Source: an uncultured Oscillospiraceae bacterium (lineage in GTDB: Bacteria; Bacillota; Clostridia; Oscillospirales; Oscillospiraceae). From it: a stretch of 49,838 nucleotides of DNA. The position numbers were made by a program, and so were the translations under genes. The stretch's first letter is position 1. Every line of letters starts with the position of its first letter. Under the pieces are notes generated by a model, which did no database searches, was not told the DNA's origin, and was given only the letters and a program-made list of their open reading frames with translations. The DNA is taken from the NCBI GenBank assembly GCA_934654755.1, contig CAKUGQ010000017.1:1-49838 (forward strand). Direction: 5' to 3'. Of the stretch, positions 1 to 7,190 are shown in pieces.

Positions 1-290
1 AGATGTGAAAGCCGTCTTTGAAACGGCGTATGTCGTGCGTCGGCAAATGCCGCATGAATGGCTTCATAAAAAGAGGCAGCGCCGCAGGAGAGTCTGATAT
101 TTAATACCGGGCAGACCTCCATGGAGCAGCCTTTCTTTTTTCTGTAGTAGAGGCAGAGCCTGCAATCGCAGTCCGCTTTGTTGAATGGATACGCCCCACG
201 GAGCCTGCCGCCGCCCCGCTGATTTCCACCGGGTGGTTGCTTCATGATGGCCTCCATACTGTTGAGGGCTGGTGTGCTGGTGAAGTACAT
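1..290 (-). CDS. Partial cysteine-rich mobile-element protein (C-terminus beyond window)
   Basis: The reading frame starts at an ATG at 288-290 on the minus strand, preceded at ideal distance by AAAGGAG, and stays open to the window edge, so only about 96 residues are seen. The N-terminus reads MYFTSTPALNSMEAIMKQ, followed by a cysteine cluster (CDCRLC, then two further Cys within about 14 residues) that could bind a metal. I recall similar small proteins from integrative conjugative elements of gut clostridia, but I cannot name the family and give no function. Its position just beyond the 3' end of a tRNA-Ala gene fits an element integrated at that tRNA. The start and frame are fairly sure; the mobile-element origin is inference. 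Confidence 0.55.
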   Translation of the reverse strand, partial: MYFTSTPALNSMEAIMKQPPGGNQRGGGRLRGAYPFNKADCDCRLCLYYRKKKGCSMEVCPVLNIRLSCGAASFYEAIHAAFADARHTPFQRRLSH

Positions 291-309
291 TTTGATCGCT
301 CCTTTTTCG

Positions 310-352
310 TGAAATAGAAAAAGCCCGAAGTCTTTTGCAAAACTTCGGGCTT
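310..352 (-). terminator. Hairpin with T-tract upstream of the mobile-element gene
   Basis: An inverted repeat with arms AAGCCCGAAGT and ACTTCGGGCTT (about 321-352) is followed on the minus strand by TTTTTCT. It has the form of an intrinsic terminator and lies just before the ribosome binding site of the gene starting at 290, so it could also act as a leader attenuator of that gene. Confidence 0.55.
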
Positions 353-360
353 GGAAAATG

Positions 361-392
361 CAAAACGGCGGACAAGTTTTGGCTTGTCCGCC
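361..392 (-). terminator. Second minus-strand hairpin
   Basis: Arms GGCGGACAAG (367-376) and CTTGTCCGCC (383-392) are perfectly complementary, and on the minus strand the stem is followed by TTTTGCATTTT. It is probably a further intrinsic terminator or leader structure between the tRNA and the mobile-element gene. Confidence 0.45.
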
Positions 393-497
393 GTCTGCGA
401 ATATTCAGTTGTACGGGAATTCGATACTGCACCCAAAGGGAAAACAGTGGTTTTACATCTTCAAATATGCATCTCGAAAACCCGGCATTTGGGCAGC

Positions 498-524
498 AAA
501 AAACCCCGATAAAATCGGGGTTTT
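498..524 (-). terminator. Intrinsic terminator of tRNA-Ala
   Basis: The stem ACCCCGAT / ATCGGGGT has A/T tracts on both sides; on the minus strand it ends in TTTTTTGCTG. It lies about 30 bp beyond the tRNA-Ala 3' end and is its natural terminator. It could work in both directions. Confidence 0.75.
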
Positions 525-555
525 CGCAGAACATATCTTTTTTATGTTCCTTTTA

Positions 556-631
556 TGGTGGACCTGAAGAGACTCGAACTCTCGACCTCTCGGATGCGAA
601 CCGAACGCTCTCCCAGCTGAGCTACAGGCCC
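556..631 (-). tRNA. tRNA-Ala(CGC)
   Basis: A complete 76-nt cloverleaf can be drawn: acceptor GGGCCTG/CAGGTCC, D arm GCTC/GAGC, anticodon stem TTCGG/CCGAG with loop TTCGCAT, T arm with TTCGAGT, discriminator A and an encoded CCA end. The anticodon CGC reads GCG. The G3:U70 pair, the main alanine identity element, is present. Confidence 0.95.
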
Positions 632-681
632 ATACACGTTTTTTCGGCAGCGCGAATTGATCGCGCCCGATTGCAAAAGAT

Positions 682-709
682 ATTATAACAGCTTTTTCGA
701 AAATTGCAA
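682..709 (-). promoter_or_regulatory. Promoter of tRNA-Ala
   Basis: On the minus strand TTGCAA (704-709) and TATAAT (682-687) are separated by 16 bp, placing the start point about 45 bp upstream of the tRNA. Confidence 0.6.
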
Positions 710-780
710 TCCCTTTTTTCTCCTTTGTCAAACTTTTTGCGGCGGACAGCGTCAACCGGCGAAAAAGCACGCAGCGCTGC

Positions 781-809
781 TTGCGTTTTCTCATAAATCG
801 TGGTATGAT
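781..809 (+). promoter_or_regulatory. Promoter of the EEP-family gene
   Basis: TTGCGT (781-786), a 17-bp spacer ending in TGG, and TATGAT (804-809) form a sigma-A type promoter with an extended -10. The same TTGCGT...TGGTATGAT pattern recurs ahead of the SLH gene at 37200-37229. Confidence 0.6.
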
Positions 810-840
810 AAACCGAAACACGGAAAGGGAGGCAAGCGAT

Positions 841-2073
841 ATGCCAACGCCCAAGCAACCATCCGAACCCGCGCGGCGCGAGTCCGGCAGCGACCGCCCG
901 ACGCACCATGCGCAGACACCTCGCCGGAATGAACAGCCGTCCTTTGCGGAGCAGCCGCAGGATATGCCGCGCCCCAAGCCCGTCGCAGGCACGCGCGCGC
1001 TGATCGTTGCGCTCAAGATCGTCGTCGGGATCATCGTCTCGCTCGCCGTTCTTGCCGGCGGCCTGATCGGCTACCTGACGTTGACGGAATATGACCCCGG
1101 TTATGCGGAAAATGCCATGTTTGGTGCAAATCGCGTCTCGACGGACTACGTTGGACAGCGGCTGCGCATCGTCAGCTTCAACACCGGCTACGGCGGTCTC
1201 GGCCGCGATGCGGACTCCGTGCTCGACGGCGGCAAACAGGTCAACCCCGATTCGGAGCAGACCGTTCTGCGCAACATGAAAGGAATTGAGGAAATTCTGA
1301 ACGGTACCGGCGCCGACATTCTGATGCTTCAGGAGGTTGACACGGATTCCGCCCGCAGCTTCGGCCATAATCAGTTTTTACAGTATGAGCACGATTTGAC
1401 CGGCTACGAGGCGCGCTTTGCTCTGAACTATTCCTGCGACTATGTCCCCTACCCGCTGAACGACCGCATCGGCAAGGTGAACTCCGGACTGGCAACCTAT
1501 AGTCGCTACGGTATTGTCTCGGCAACCCGCTACAGCCTGTACTGCCCGTTTACATGGCCGACCCGCGTCGCCAACCTCAAGCGCTGCCTGCTTGTGACCC
1601 GCATTGCCATTAAAAACTCCGAAAAAGAGCTTGTTCTCATCAATCTGCATCTTGATGCCTACGATGACGGGACCGGCCGCGCAAAGCAGGCCGAGCAGCT
1701 TCTGGAGCTGATGCAAACGGAATATGCCAAGGGAAACTACGTGATCGCAGGCGGCGACTTTAATCAGATATTCCCGGGCGGAACGACGAATTTCCCACTG
1801 AAGGAGAGCTCCGAATGGCGACCGGCCGGTCTGAAGCTGAATCTTCCCTCGGGCTGGAGCTACGCCTGCGATCTGAACACTCCCTCCTGCCGTCTGCTCA
1901 ACCAGCCTTATGACGCGTCGAGCGCCAAAACGCAGTATTATGTCATCGATGGATTTATTCTCTCCCCGAACATTGAGCTGACGCAGGTGCAGACGCTGAA
2001 CGCAAGGTTTGTCTACAGCGACCATAATCCCGTGGTGCTTGATATTCAGCTCAAGCTCGAACAGAGCGAATAA
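841..2073 (+). CDS. Membrane-anchored endonuclease/exonuclease/phosphatase family protein
   Basis: This 410-residue protein has a polar, proline-rich cytoplasmic N-terminus (about 1-55), one transmembrane segment (about 57-82) and an extracytoplasmic EEP (DNase I-like) domain. Family motifs are clear: QEVD with the metal-binding Glu at about 165, GGDFNQ, and a C-terminal SDHNP with the catalytic Asp-His at about 394-395. EEP proteins hydrolyse phosphodiester bonds in nucleic acids, phospholipids or inositol phosphates; the substrate here is unknown. I chose the ATG at 841 because GGGAGG lies just upstream and the promoter at 781-809 would be inside a longer version. It stands alone; its downstream neighbour is convergent. 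Confidence 0.85.
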   Translation: MPTPKQPSEPARRESGSDRPTHHAQTPRRNEQPSFAEQPQDMPRPKPVAGTRALIVALKIVVGIIVSLAVLAGGLIGYLTLTEYDPGYAENAMFGANRVSTDYVGQRLRIVSFNTGYGGLGRDADSVLDGGKQVNPDSEQTVLRNMKGIEEILNGTGADILMLQEVDTDSARSFGHNQFLQYEHDLTGYEARFALNYSCDYVPYPLNDRIGKVNSGLATYSRYGIVSATRYSLYCPFTWPTRVANLKRCLLVTRIAIKNSEKELVLINLHLDAYDDGTGRAKQAEQLLELMQTEYAKGNYVIAGGDFNQIFPGGTTNFPLKESSEWRPAGLKLNLPSGWSYACDLNTPSCRLLNQPYDASSAKTQYYVIDGFILSPNIELTQVQTLNARFVYSDHNPVVLDIQLKLEQSE

Positions 2074-2093
2074 CTGCGGACGACACAAACAAA

Positions 2094-2130
2094 AAAGCGC
2101 GGAGGGCCTCTCCCAAGGGAGAGGCCCTCC
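2094..2130 (-). terminator. GC-rich palindrome acting as terminator of the convergent gene
   Basis: Perfect 14-bp arms GGAGGGCCTCTCCC and GGGAGAGGCCCTCC (2101-2130) with a 2-nt loop. On the minus strand the stem is followed by GCGCTTTTTTG, so it best serves the minus-strand gene ending at 2194; on the plus strand there is no T-tract. A related palindrome lies at 28330-28362. Confidence 0.55.
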
Positions 2131-2156
2131 GTCTGTCAAAACCGACGTTTTGTTTC

Positions 2157-2185
2157 TTGCAAAGCGGCGAAGGATTTGATATAAT
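2157..2185 (+). promoter_or_regulatory. Near-consensus promoter pointing antisense into the PAP2-like gene
   Basis: TTGCAA (2157-2162), a 17-bp spacer and TATAAT (2180-2185). The predicted start lies at about 2192, at the stop codon of the minus-strand gene 2194-2787, and no plus-strand gene follows for about 800 bp. It may make an antisense RNA or be a relic. Confidence 0.45.
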
Positions 2186-2193
2186 AAGATAGA

Positions 2194-2787
2194 TCACATT
2201 CCGATAAAGCACGCGCTGCACAGCAGGATGCCGATCACGGGGATAATACAGCCCACAATCAACTGCGGCACCGTATGCCGCCCGAGGCTTTTGCTGGACC
2301 AGAAGATTGGCGTAAGCAGGAAGTATCCCACCAGAAACCACGGACTGACGAAAAACGACAGCAGCGCGATCGGACCGGAGCAGCCGCAGGTGTGCCCGCT
2401 GGCCTTGAAGTGAAACGCCGTCGTCAGCGCCAGCGCTACACCGGAGAACAGGTAGGTGCCGAGCATCACCTTTTCGACCGGCGCACCGCCGCCGAGCACA
2501 GCCACAAGAAATCCGCCGATATAACCCAGAACGGAGAATACCAGCGCAAGATTGCGCTGCGCGCTGCGCCCTCTTCTGCGCAGCGGCGGTACGAGTGCCG
2601 CCACGGGGTAAGCCAGGAGCGGCAACGCCGTCAGGAAAAACAGCGCGGACAGATAATGCCACACGGAAGCAAAGCTTCCGTCGTAGAGCAGATACAGAAG
2701 CGAGCTCAGAACGGCCGCAAACAGCGGCGGCGTGGTCAGCACACGGATCAGCTTCGCAGATTTTTGAAAAGCGGGTTTGAGATTCAT
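2194..2787 (-). CDS. PAP2-like integral membrane protein
   Basis: This 197-residue protein has about six hydrophobic segments. The motif KASGHTCGCSGP resembles PAP2 motif 2 (SGH), and SLGRHTVPQLIVG resembles motif 3 with its catalytic His. The first PAP2 motif, KxxxxxxRP, is not visible, so the protein may be a divergent or inactive lipid phosphatase. The ATG at 2785-2787 has GGAGG at good distance; an upstream in-frame start would overlap the predicted promoter. It is monocistronic, with a promoter at 2832-2860 and a terminator at 2094-2130. The PAP2 relation is a motif-based suggestion. Confidence 0.6.
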   Translation of the reverse strand: MNLKPAFQKSAKLIRVLTTPPLFAAVLSSLLYLLYDGSFASVWHYLSALFFLTALPLLAYPVAALVPPLRRRGRSAQRNLALVFSVLGYIGGFLVAVLGGGAPVEKVMLGTYLFSGVALALTTAFHFKASGHTCGCSGPIALLSFFVSPWFLVGYFLLTPIFWSSKSLGRHTVPQLIVGCIIPVIGILLCSACFIGM

Positions 2788-2831
2788 CGTTCGCACCTCC
2801 CGTGGGATCGTCGTTTTTCTTCGACACCCCA

Positions 2832-2860
2832 ATGGTAGCACATTGCGCACGCTTTGTCAC
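2832..2860 (-). promoter_or_regulatory. Promoter of the PAP2-like gene
   Basis: On the minus strand GTGACA (2855-2860) and TACCAT (2832-2837) are separated by 17 bp, about 45 bp upstream of the start codon. Confidence 0.45.
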
Positions 2861-2992
2861 GCCCGCGTCCGTGGAACAAGCCCCACAAAGAAAAGAGAGG
2901 CGCTCCACAGCCGCGAGAAAGGCTCTCTACCCATAGTAGAGTCCTTGCGGCACAAGGGCTTTCGCCGATTTTTCAGAAAGGATGCCAATTCT

Positions 2993-3598
2993 ATGACCGA
3001 CGATCAGCTCCGGCAGCTCATTGCCGAAAACATCGCCTACTACCGAAAGCAGCACGGCGACACACAGGCCGATCTGGCCGAAAAGCTCAATTACTCGGAC
3101 AAGTCCGTCTCCAAATGGGAACGCGGCGACGGCACGCCGGACGTATTCATTCTGTCCAAAATTGCCGCGCTCTATGATATTACGGTGCAGGATCTTCTGC
3201 GGCGAAAAAAAGTCCCGCGCGCACAAACCAAGCGCATTCTGATCACCTCCCTGGCCGTGCTGTTGGTGTGGCTGGTGGCTGCGGTCGCGTTTTTCTTTCT
3301 GGAAATCTTCGGCCTTCTGGAGCGTTACTCCTGGTACGTATTCCTCTACGCCATTCCCGTCTCCGGCATCGTGGCCGAAGTGTTCAGTGCGCTGTGGTGG
3401 AACCGCCTGATGCAGGGTATTTCCTGCTCGCTCATCATATGGGGTCTCGGCGTGGCCGTTTCCGTCACACTGCCGATGACCTCCGCCTTCTGGCTGCTGC
3501 TCGTATGCGGCGTGCTGGAGGTTCTGCTGATCCTGTTCCTGCTTTTGAAAATGGAAGATCGTCTGCGCGAGCGCAGACTTCGCAAAAAAGAAGAATAA
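2993..3598 (+). CDS. XRE-family HTH regulator with C-terminal membrane domain
   Basis: The 201-residue protein starts with a Cro/CI-type helix-turn-helix (about 5-60; QADLAEKLNYSDKSVSKWERG is the recognition region), then a basic linker and four or so hydrophobic segments (about 80-190) ending in a charged tail. It is therefore probably a membrane-tethered DNA-binding protein. The ATG at 2993 follows AAAGGA. The next gene, an L-cysteine desulfidase, begins 23 bp downstream on the same strand, so they are likely co-transcribed and the regulator may control it. That link is inference. Confidence 0.8.
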   Translation: MTDDQLRQLIAENIAYYRKQHGDTQADLAEKLNYSDKSVSKWERGDGTPDVFILSKIAALYDITVQDLLRRKKVPRAQTKRILITSLAVLLVWLVAAVAFFFLEIFGLLERYSWYVFLYAIPVSGIVAEVFSALWWNRLMQGISCSLIIWGLGVAVSVTLPMTSAFWLLLVCGVLEVLLILFLLLKMEDRLRERRLRKKEE

Positions 3599-3621
3599 CA
3601 ACATTTACGGAGGGGCCAATC

Positions 3622-4905
3622 ATGCTTGATCGCAACATCGCCCGCGACTACTGTTCGATCCTTCGCGAAGAGCTCAAACCCGCAACCGGCTGCACCGAGC
3701 CGATTGCCATTGCCTACTGCGCCGCCACGCTGCGCGACCTGCTCGATCGTCTGCCGGAGCGCGTGGACGCCGTGCTCAGCGGCAATATCCTGAAAAACGT
3801 CAAAAGCGTCGTCGTGCCGAATACCGGCGGGCGAAAGGGCATCCGCCCGGCCATTGCCGCCGGCATGGTCGCCGGCGATGCCTCGCGCGCGCTGGAGGTT
3901 ATCTCCGATCTGCCCGAGGCACTGCATCCGAAGATCGACGATTTCCTTGCAAATGTGACCGTTAACGTAACATGCAGTGCTTCTCCGTTCAAGCTGGACA
4001 TTGACCTGACCGGCTATGCAGGTCCGCACACCGCGCGCGTGCGCATCACCAACAGCCACACGAATATTGTTTACAAGGAGCTTGACGGCAGGGTACTGCT
4101 CGACATACCGACCGAAGCGGCCGCCGAGGAGCATCTGACCGACAAGCGCTGCCTGAATGTGGCGGACATCCTGCACTTTGCCGACACCGAACCGCTCGAT
4201 GAAATCGCGCCTCTGCTGCGCCGTCAGATTGAGTACAACTGCGCCATTGCCGACGAGGGATTGGAGAACCCCTGGGGCGCCCAGATCGGACGGATCCTCA
4301 TGGCAGACTACGGCGACGACGTGAAGGTACGCGCCAAGGCCTACGCCGCCGCAGGCTCGGACGCCCGCATGAGCGGCTGCGAAAAGCCCGTGGTGATCCT
4401 CTCCGGCTCCGGCAATCAGGGTATGACCGCCTGCCTGCCCGTCGTTGTTTACGCGCGGCACATCGGCGCGAACGAGGAGCAGCTTTTGCGCGCGGTGCTT
4501 GTTTCCGACCTGATTACGATCCATCAGAAAACCGGCATTGGCCGCCTGAGCGCCTACTGCGGCGCCGTTTCGGCGGGCGTCGGCGCGGGAGCGGGTATCT
4601 GTTATCTGCTTGGCGGCCGCTATGAAGCCGTCGCGCACACGGTAACAAACGCCGTGGCTATTCTCTCCGGCACGATCTGCGACGGTGCAAAGCCCTCCTG
4701 TGCGGCAAAGATCGCCGCATCCGTCGACGCCGGTATCCTCGGTTACCGGATGTATCTGCACAATTGCCAGTTCTCACGCGGCGAGGGCATCGTGGCCGAC
4801 TGCGTGGATTCGACCATTGCAAACGTCGGTATACTGGCCAGTCAGGGTATGCTGGAAACCGACCGGACCATTCTGAACATCATGCAGGAGGACGAGCGCT
4901 GCTGA
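3622..4905 (+). CDS. cyuA: L-cysteine desulfidase (serine dehydratase alpha-like, UPF0597)
   Basis: This 427-residue protein matches the CyuA/YhaM family, which splits L-cysteine to pyruvate, ammonia and sulfide using a 4Fe-4S cluster. The N-terminal KPATGCTEPIAIAY signature and the C-terminal GTICDGAKPSCAAKIA region carry the conserved cysteines, and SGSGNQGMTA is a family glycine-rich loop. Length is typical. The ATG at 3622 is preceded by ACGGAGGGG. It lies directly behind a membrane-tethered XRE regulator and is followed by a strong terminator at 4921-4950, so the two form a small operon probably tuned to cysteine or sulfide supply. The family call is firm; the exact substrate is known only from homologues. 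Confidence 0.87.
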   Translation: MLDRNIARDYCSILREELKPATGCTEPIAIAYCAATLRDLLDRLPERVDAVLSGNILKNVKSVVVPNTGGRKGIRPAIAAGMVAGDASRALEVISDLPEALHPKIDDFLANVTVNVTCSASPFKLDIDLTGYAGPHTARVRITNSHTNIVYKELDGRVLLDIPTEAAAEEHLTDKRCLNVADILHFADTEPLDEIAPLLRRQIEYNCAIADEGLENPWGAQIGRILMADYGDDVKVRAKAYAAAGSDARMSGCEKPVVILSGSGNQGMTACLPVVVYARHIGANEEQLLRAVLVSDLITIHQKTGIGRLSAYCGAVSAGVGAGAGICYLLGGRYEAVAHTVTNAVAILSGTICDGAKPSCAAKIAASVDAGILGYRMYLHNCQFSRGEGIVADCVDSTIANVGILASQGMLETDRTILNIMQEDERC

Positions 4906-4920
4906 GCGCCGTCCGTCCCG

Positions 4921-4950
4921 AAAAAAGGAACCGCCGACGGTTCCTTTTTT
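4921..4950 (+). terminator. Bidirectional intrinsic terminator after cyuA
   Basis: AAAAAAGGAACCG, loop CCGA, CGGTTCCTTTTTT form a perfect stem with T-tracts on both strands. Confidence 0.9.
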
Positions 4951-5079
4951 CGTAAGGCGGCACATGTTACGCTTTGTCCATCACTAATTTAAGTAATCTT
5001 TTCCCGCATTTTACAAATTCGCCACAAGCATGGCGTAAGATAAAAGCATCAAAAACATCAGACGAGGAGCTGAACATCG

Positions 5080-6456
5080 ATGAACGAAAACAGAAACGAA
5101 TGGAACGAAAGCGTCCGTCCCGAAAACGCCGGGGAAGGCACGCAGCAGCCCGCCGCGCAGAAGCCTGTGCAGCAGCCTGCGGAAGGCGCAGCTCCGTCTG
5201 ATCTCGACGGCGCCGCGCAGCAAACGCAGTATGAGACCTATTACTCCTACTCCCAGCCGCAGTACCGTTCCCAACCGCAGTACACGCCCTATCCGCCGCA
5301 GCCGCCGAAGAAAAAGCAACGCGTGACCCGTCTGGGCTGGCGCGTGGCGATTCTGGCCGTTTGCTGCGCGCTGATCGGCAGCCTGGCCGGCGGCGCAGTC
5401 GTCGGCGGGATGGTCAACGACCGCATCGGCACGCTGTCGAGTCAGGTGGCACAGCTGCAAAACGAACACAAAACGGGAACCGCAAACACCGGCACGAGCG
5501 GTACGGTCATCCCGACCGGCAGCGCCCCGAGCGGTCTTTCCCCCGCGCAGATCTATTCGCAGAACGTTGACGCCGTAGTCGCCATTGTCTGTGAAACCGT
5601 CTCGCAGAGCTCGAATCCCTTCCAGCAATCGCAGGTAGGCACCTCCTCCGGCACCGGCTTCCTCATCTCCGCCGACGGCGAGATCCTTACGAACTATCAC
5701 GTCATTGAAAATGCCCGCAAGATCACCGTCGCGCTGAACGACGGTACAAAGTATGCCGCAACCGTCGTCGGTTACGAGGCGGCAACCGACATTGCTCTGA
5801 TTAAAATCAACGGCACATCACTGCCGACCGTTACGCTGGGCGACTCCGACGGTCTGGTTGTCGGCGCGCAGGTTACCGCCATCGGCAATGCCCTCGGCAC
5901 GCTGAACAATACTTTGACCGTCGGCTACGTCAGCGCCCTTTCCCGCTCCGTCAGCACCGACAGCAGCACGACCTCCATGATTCAGGTCGATGCAGCCATT
6001 AACTCCGGTAACTCCGGCGGCCCGCTCTTCGCGGCGGACGGCACGGTCATCGGTATCACCTCTGCGAAATACTCCGGCACAACCAGCAGCGGCGCCTCCA
6101 TCGAGGGCATCGGCTTTGCCATTCCGATCAACGACGTGAAGTCCATTCTCGACGATCTCCGGCAGAACGGCACCGTGCTTAACCGCGCGTATATCGGCAT
6201 TACCGTTACAAACAGCACCGAGCCTGCCGGCGCGGAAATCGTGGAGATTGACGAGAGCGCCTGCGGCTACAAGGCCGGGCTGCGTGTCGGCGACGTGATT
6301 ACCGCTCTTGACGACATTCAGGCGGAAAGCCATACCGTTCTGGTCAACGCGCTGCGTTCGTTCCGCGCGGGCGATACGGCTACGCTGACCGTCGTGCGCG
6401 ACGGCCAGACGCTCAGGCTGACCGTCACCTTCGACGCCAAACCGACCGACAATTAA
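5080..6456 (+). CDS. HtrA/DegP-type membrane-anchored serine protease (S1C)
   Basis: The 458-residue protein has a Gln/Pro/Tyr-rich cytoplasmic N-terminus (1-85), one transmembrane helix (about 88-112), a trypsin-like protease domain and a C-terminal PDZ domain (about 365-455). The catalytic triad is visible: His207 in TNYHVIEN, Asp237 in ATDIALIKI and Ser312 in NSGNSGGPLF. HtrA proteases degrade misfolded exported proteins at the outer face of the membrane. The ATG at 5080 follows GAGGAG. The gene stands alone between the terminators at 4921-4950 and 6479-6511. It is about the usual length for Firmicutes HtrA/YycK-type proteins; which paralogue it is cannot be told. Confidence 0.93.
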   Translation: MNENRNEWNESVRPENAGEGTQQPAAQKPVQQPAEGAAPSDLDGAAQQTQYETYYSYSQPQYRSQPQYTPYPPQPPKKKQRVTRLGWRVAILAVCCALIGSLAGGAVVGGMVNDRIGTLSSQVAQLQNEHKTGTANTGTSGTVIPTGSAPSGLSPAQIYSQNVDAVVAIVCETVSQSSNPFQQSQVGTSSGTGFLISADGEILTNYHVIENARKITVALNDGTKYAATVVGYEAATDIALIKINGTSLPTVTLGDSDGLVVGAQVTAIGNALGTLNNTLTVGYVSALSRSVSTDSSTTSMIQVDAAINSGNSGGPLFAADGTVIGITSAKYSGTTSSGASIEGIGFAIPINDVKSILDDLRQNGTVLNRAYIGITVTNSTEPAGAEIVEIDESACGYKAGLRVGDVITALDDIQAESHTVLVNALRSFRAGDTATLTVVRDGQTLRLTVTFDAKPTDN

Positions 6457-6478
6457 TCTCCCCGATTTCTCCTCCGAC

Positions 6479-6511
6479 GCGGGTCCGCATTGCGGGCCCG
6501 CACTTTTATTT
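6479..6511 (+). terminator. Intrinsic terminator after the htrA-type gene
   Basis: GCGGGTCCGC, loop ATT, GCGGGCCCGC (one G-U pair) followed by ACTTTTATTT. Confidence 0.8.
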
Positions 6512-6581
6512 GTCTGCGGAGGCTTTGTGCACGTTTCCAAACAATTATTTTGAAAAATTTTTTAATTTTCCGGAAAAGCGG

Positions 6582-6610
6582 TTGAATTCCGCACGGATTT
6601 GTCATAGAAT
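6582..6610 (+). promoter_or_regulatory. Promoter of the trmL-pgk-tpiA gene run
   Basis: TTGAAT (6582-6587), a 17-bp spacer and TAGAAT (6605-6610), about 65 bp upstream of trmL. Confidence 0.6.
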
Positions 6611-6676
6611 GAAGTTGCCGCAGGCTGGGGCGGCGGCGCGAAAAAATACGCCCCGGAGAGGAAGCCGAAAATCGCC

Positions 6677-7159
6677 ATGCTGAACGTTGTTCTCGTCGCG
6701 CCGGAAATCCCACAGAACACGGGCAACATCGCCCGCACCTGCGCCGCAACCGGCAGCCGCCTGCATCTGATCAAGCCGCTGGGCTTTGACATCTCCGAAT
6801 CGGCGGTGCGCCGTGCAGGGCTGGATTACTGGCATCTGGTAGAGGTAACGGTCTATGAATCGCTCGACGATTTCTTCGCACGCAACGAGGTTCGTCAGAT
6901 GCGGCTGTTTTCCACAAAAGCGCCGCGCGCCTACACCGAGGCGGACTACGAGGACGGCTGCTTCCTCTTTTTCGGCAGGGAGACAAAGGGTCTGCCCGAG
7001 GACTTCCTGCAGGCGCACGAGGAGAGCTGTGTCCGCATTCCCATGCGCACCGAGGCGCGGAGCCTGAATCTGAGTAACTCCGTCGCCGTCGGCGTGTTCG
7101 AGGCTCTGCGGCAGCTTGACTTCCCTCACCTGTGTGAATTCGGTAAAATGAAGCGTTGA
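6677..7159 (+). CDS. trmL: tRNA (cytidine/uridine(34)-2'-O)-methyltransferase TrmL
   Basis: This 160-residue SPOUT methyltransferase uses SAM to methylate the ribose of the wobble nucleotide in certain tRNA-Leu species. The N-terminal VAPEIPQNTGNIARTCAATG motif, LVFGRETKGLP-like sequence (FFGRETKGLP), and RSLNLSNSVAVGVFEALRQ at the knot are diagnostic, and the length is typical for single-domain TrmL/CspR. It starts at an ATG with GGAGAGGAAG upstream. pgk follows after 31 bp, probably in the same transcript. Confidence 0.92.
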   Translation: MLNVVLVAPEIPQNTGNIARTCAATGSRLHLIKPLGFDISESAVRRAGLDYWHLVEVTVYESLDDFFARNEVRQMRLFSTKAPRAYTEADYEDGCFLFFGRETKGLPEDFLQAHEESCVRIPMRTEARSLNLSNSVAVGVFEALRQLDFPHLCEFGKMKR

Positions 7160-7190
7160 ACGCTTCGCAGCATTCCGGGAGGCATCACAA

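Noticed and set aside
2101..2130. The palindrome as a terminator of the plus-strand EEP gene
   Set aside because: There is no T-tract on the plus strand; it fits the minus-strand gene better.
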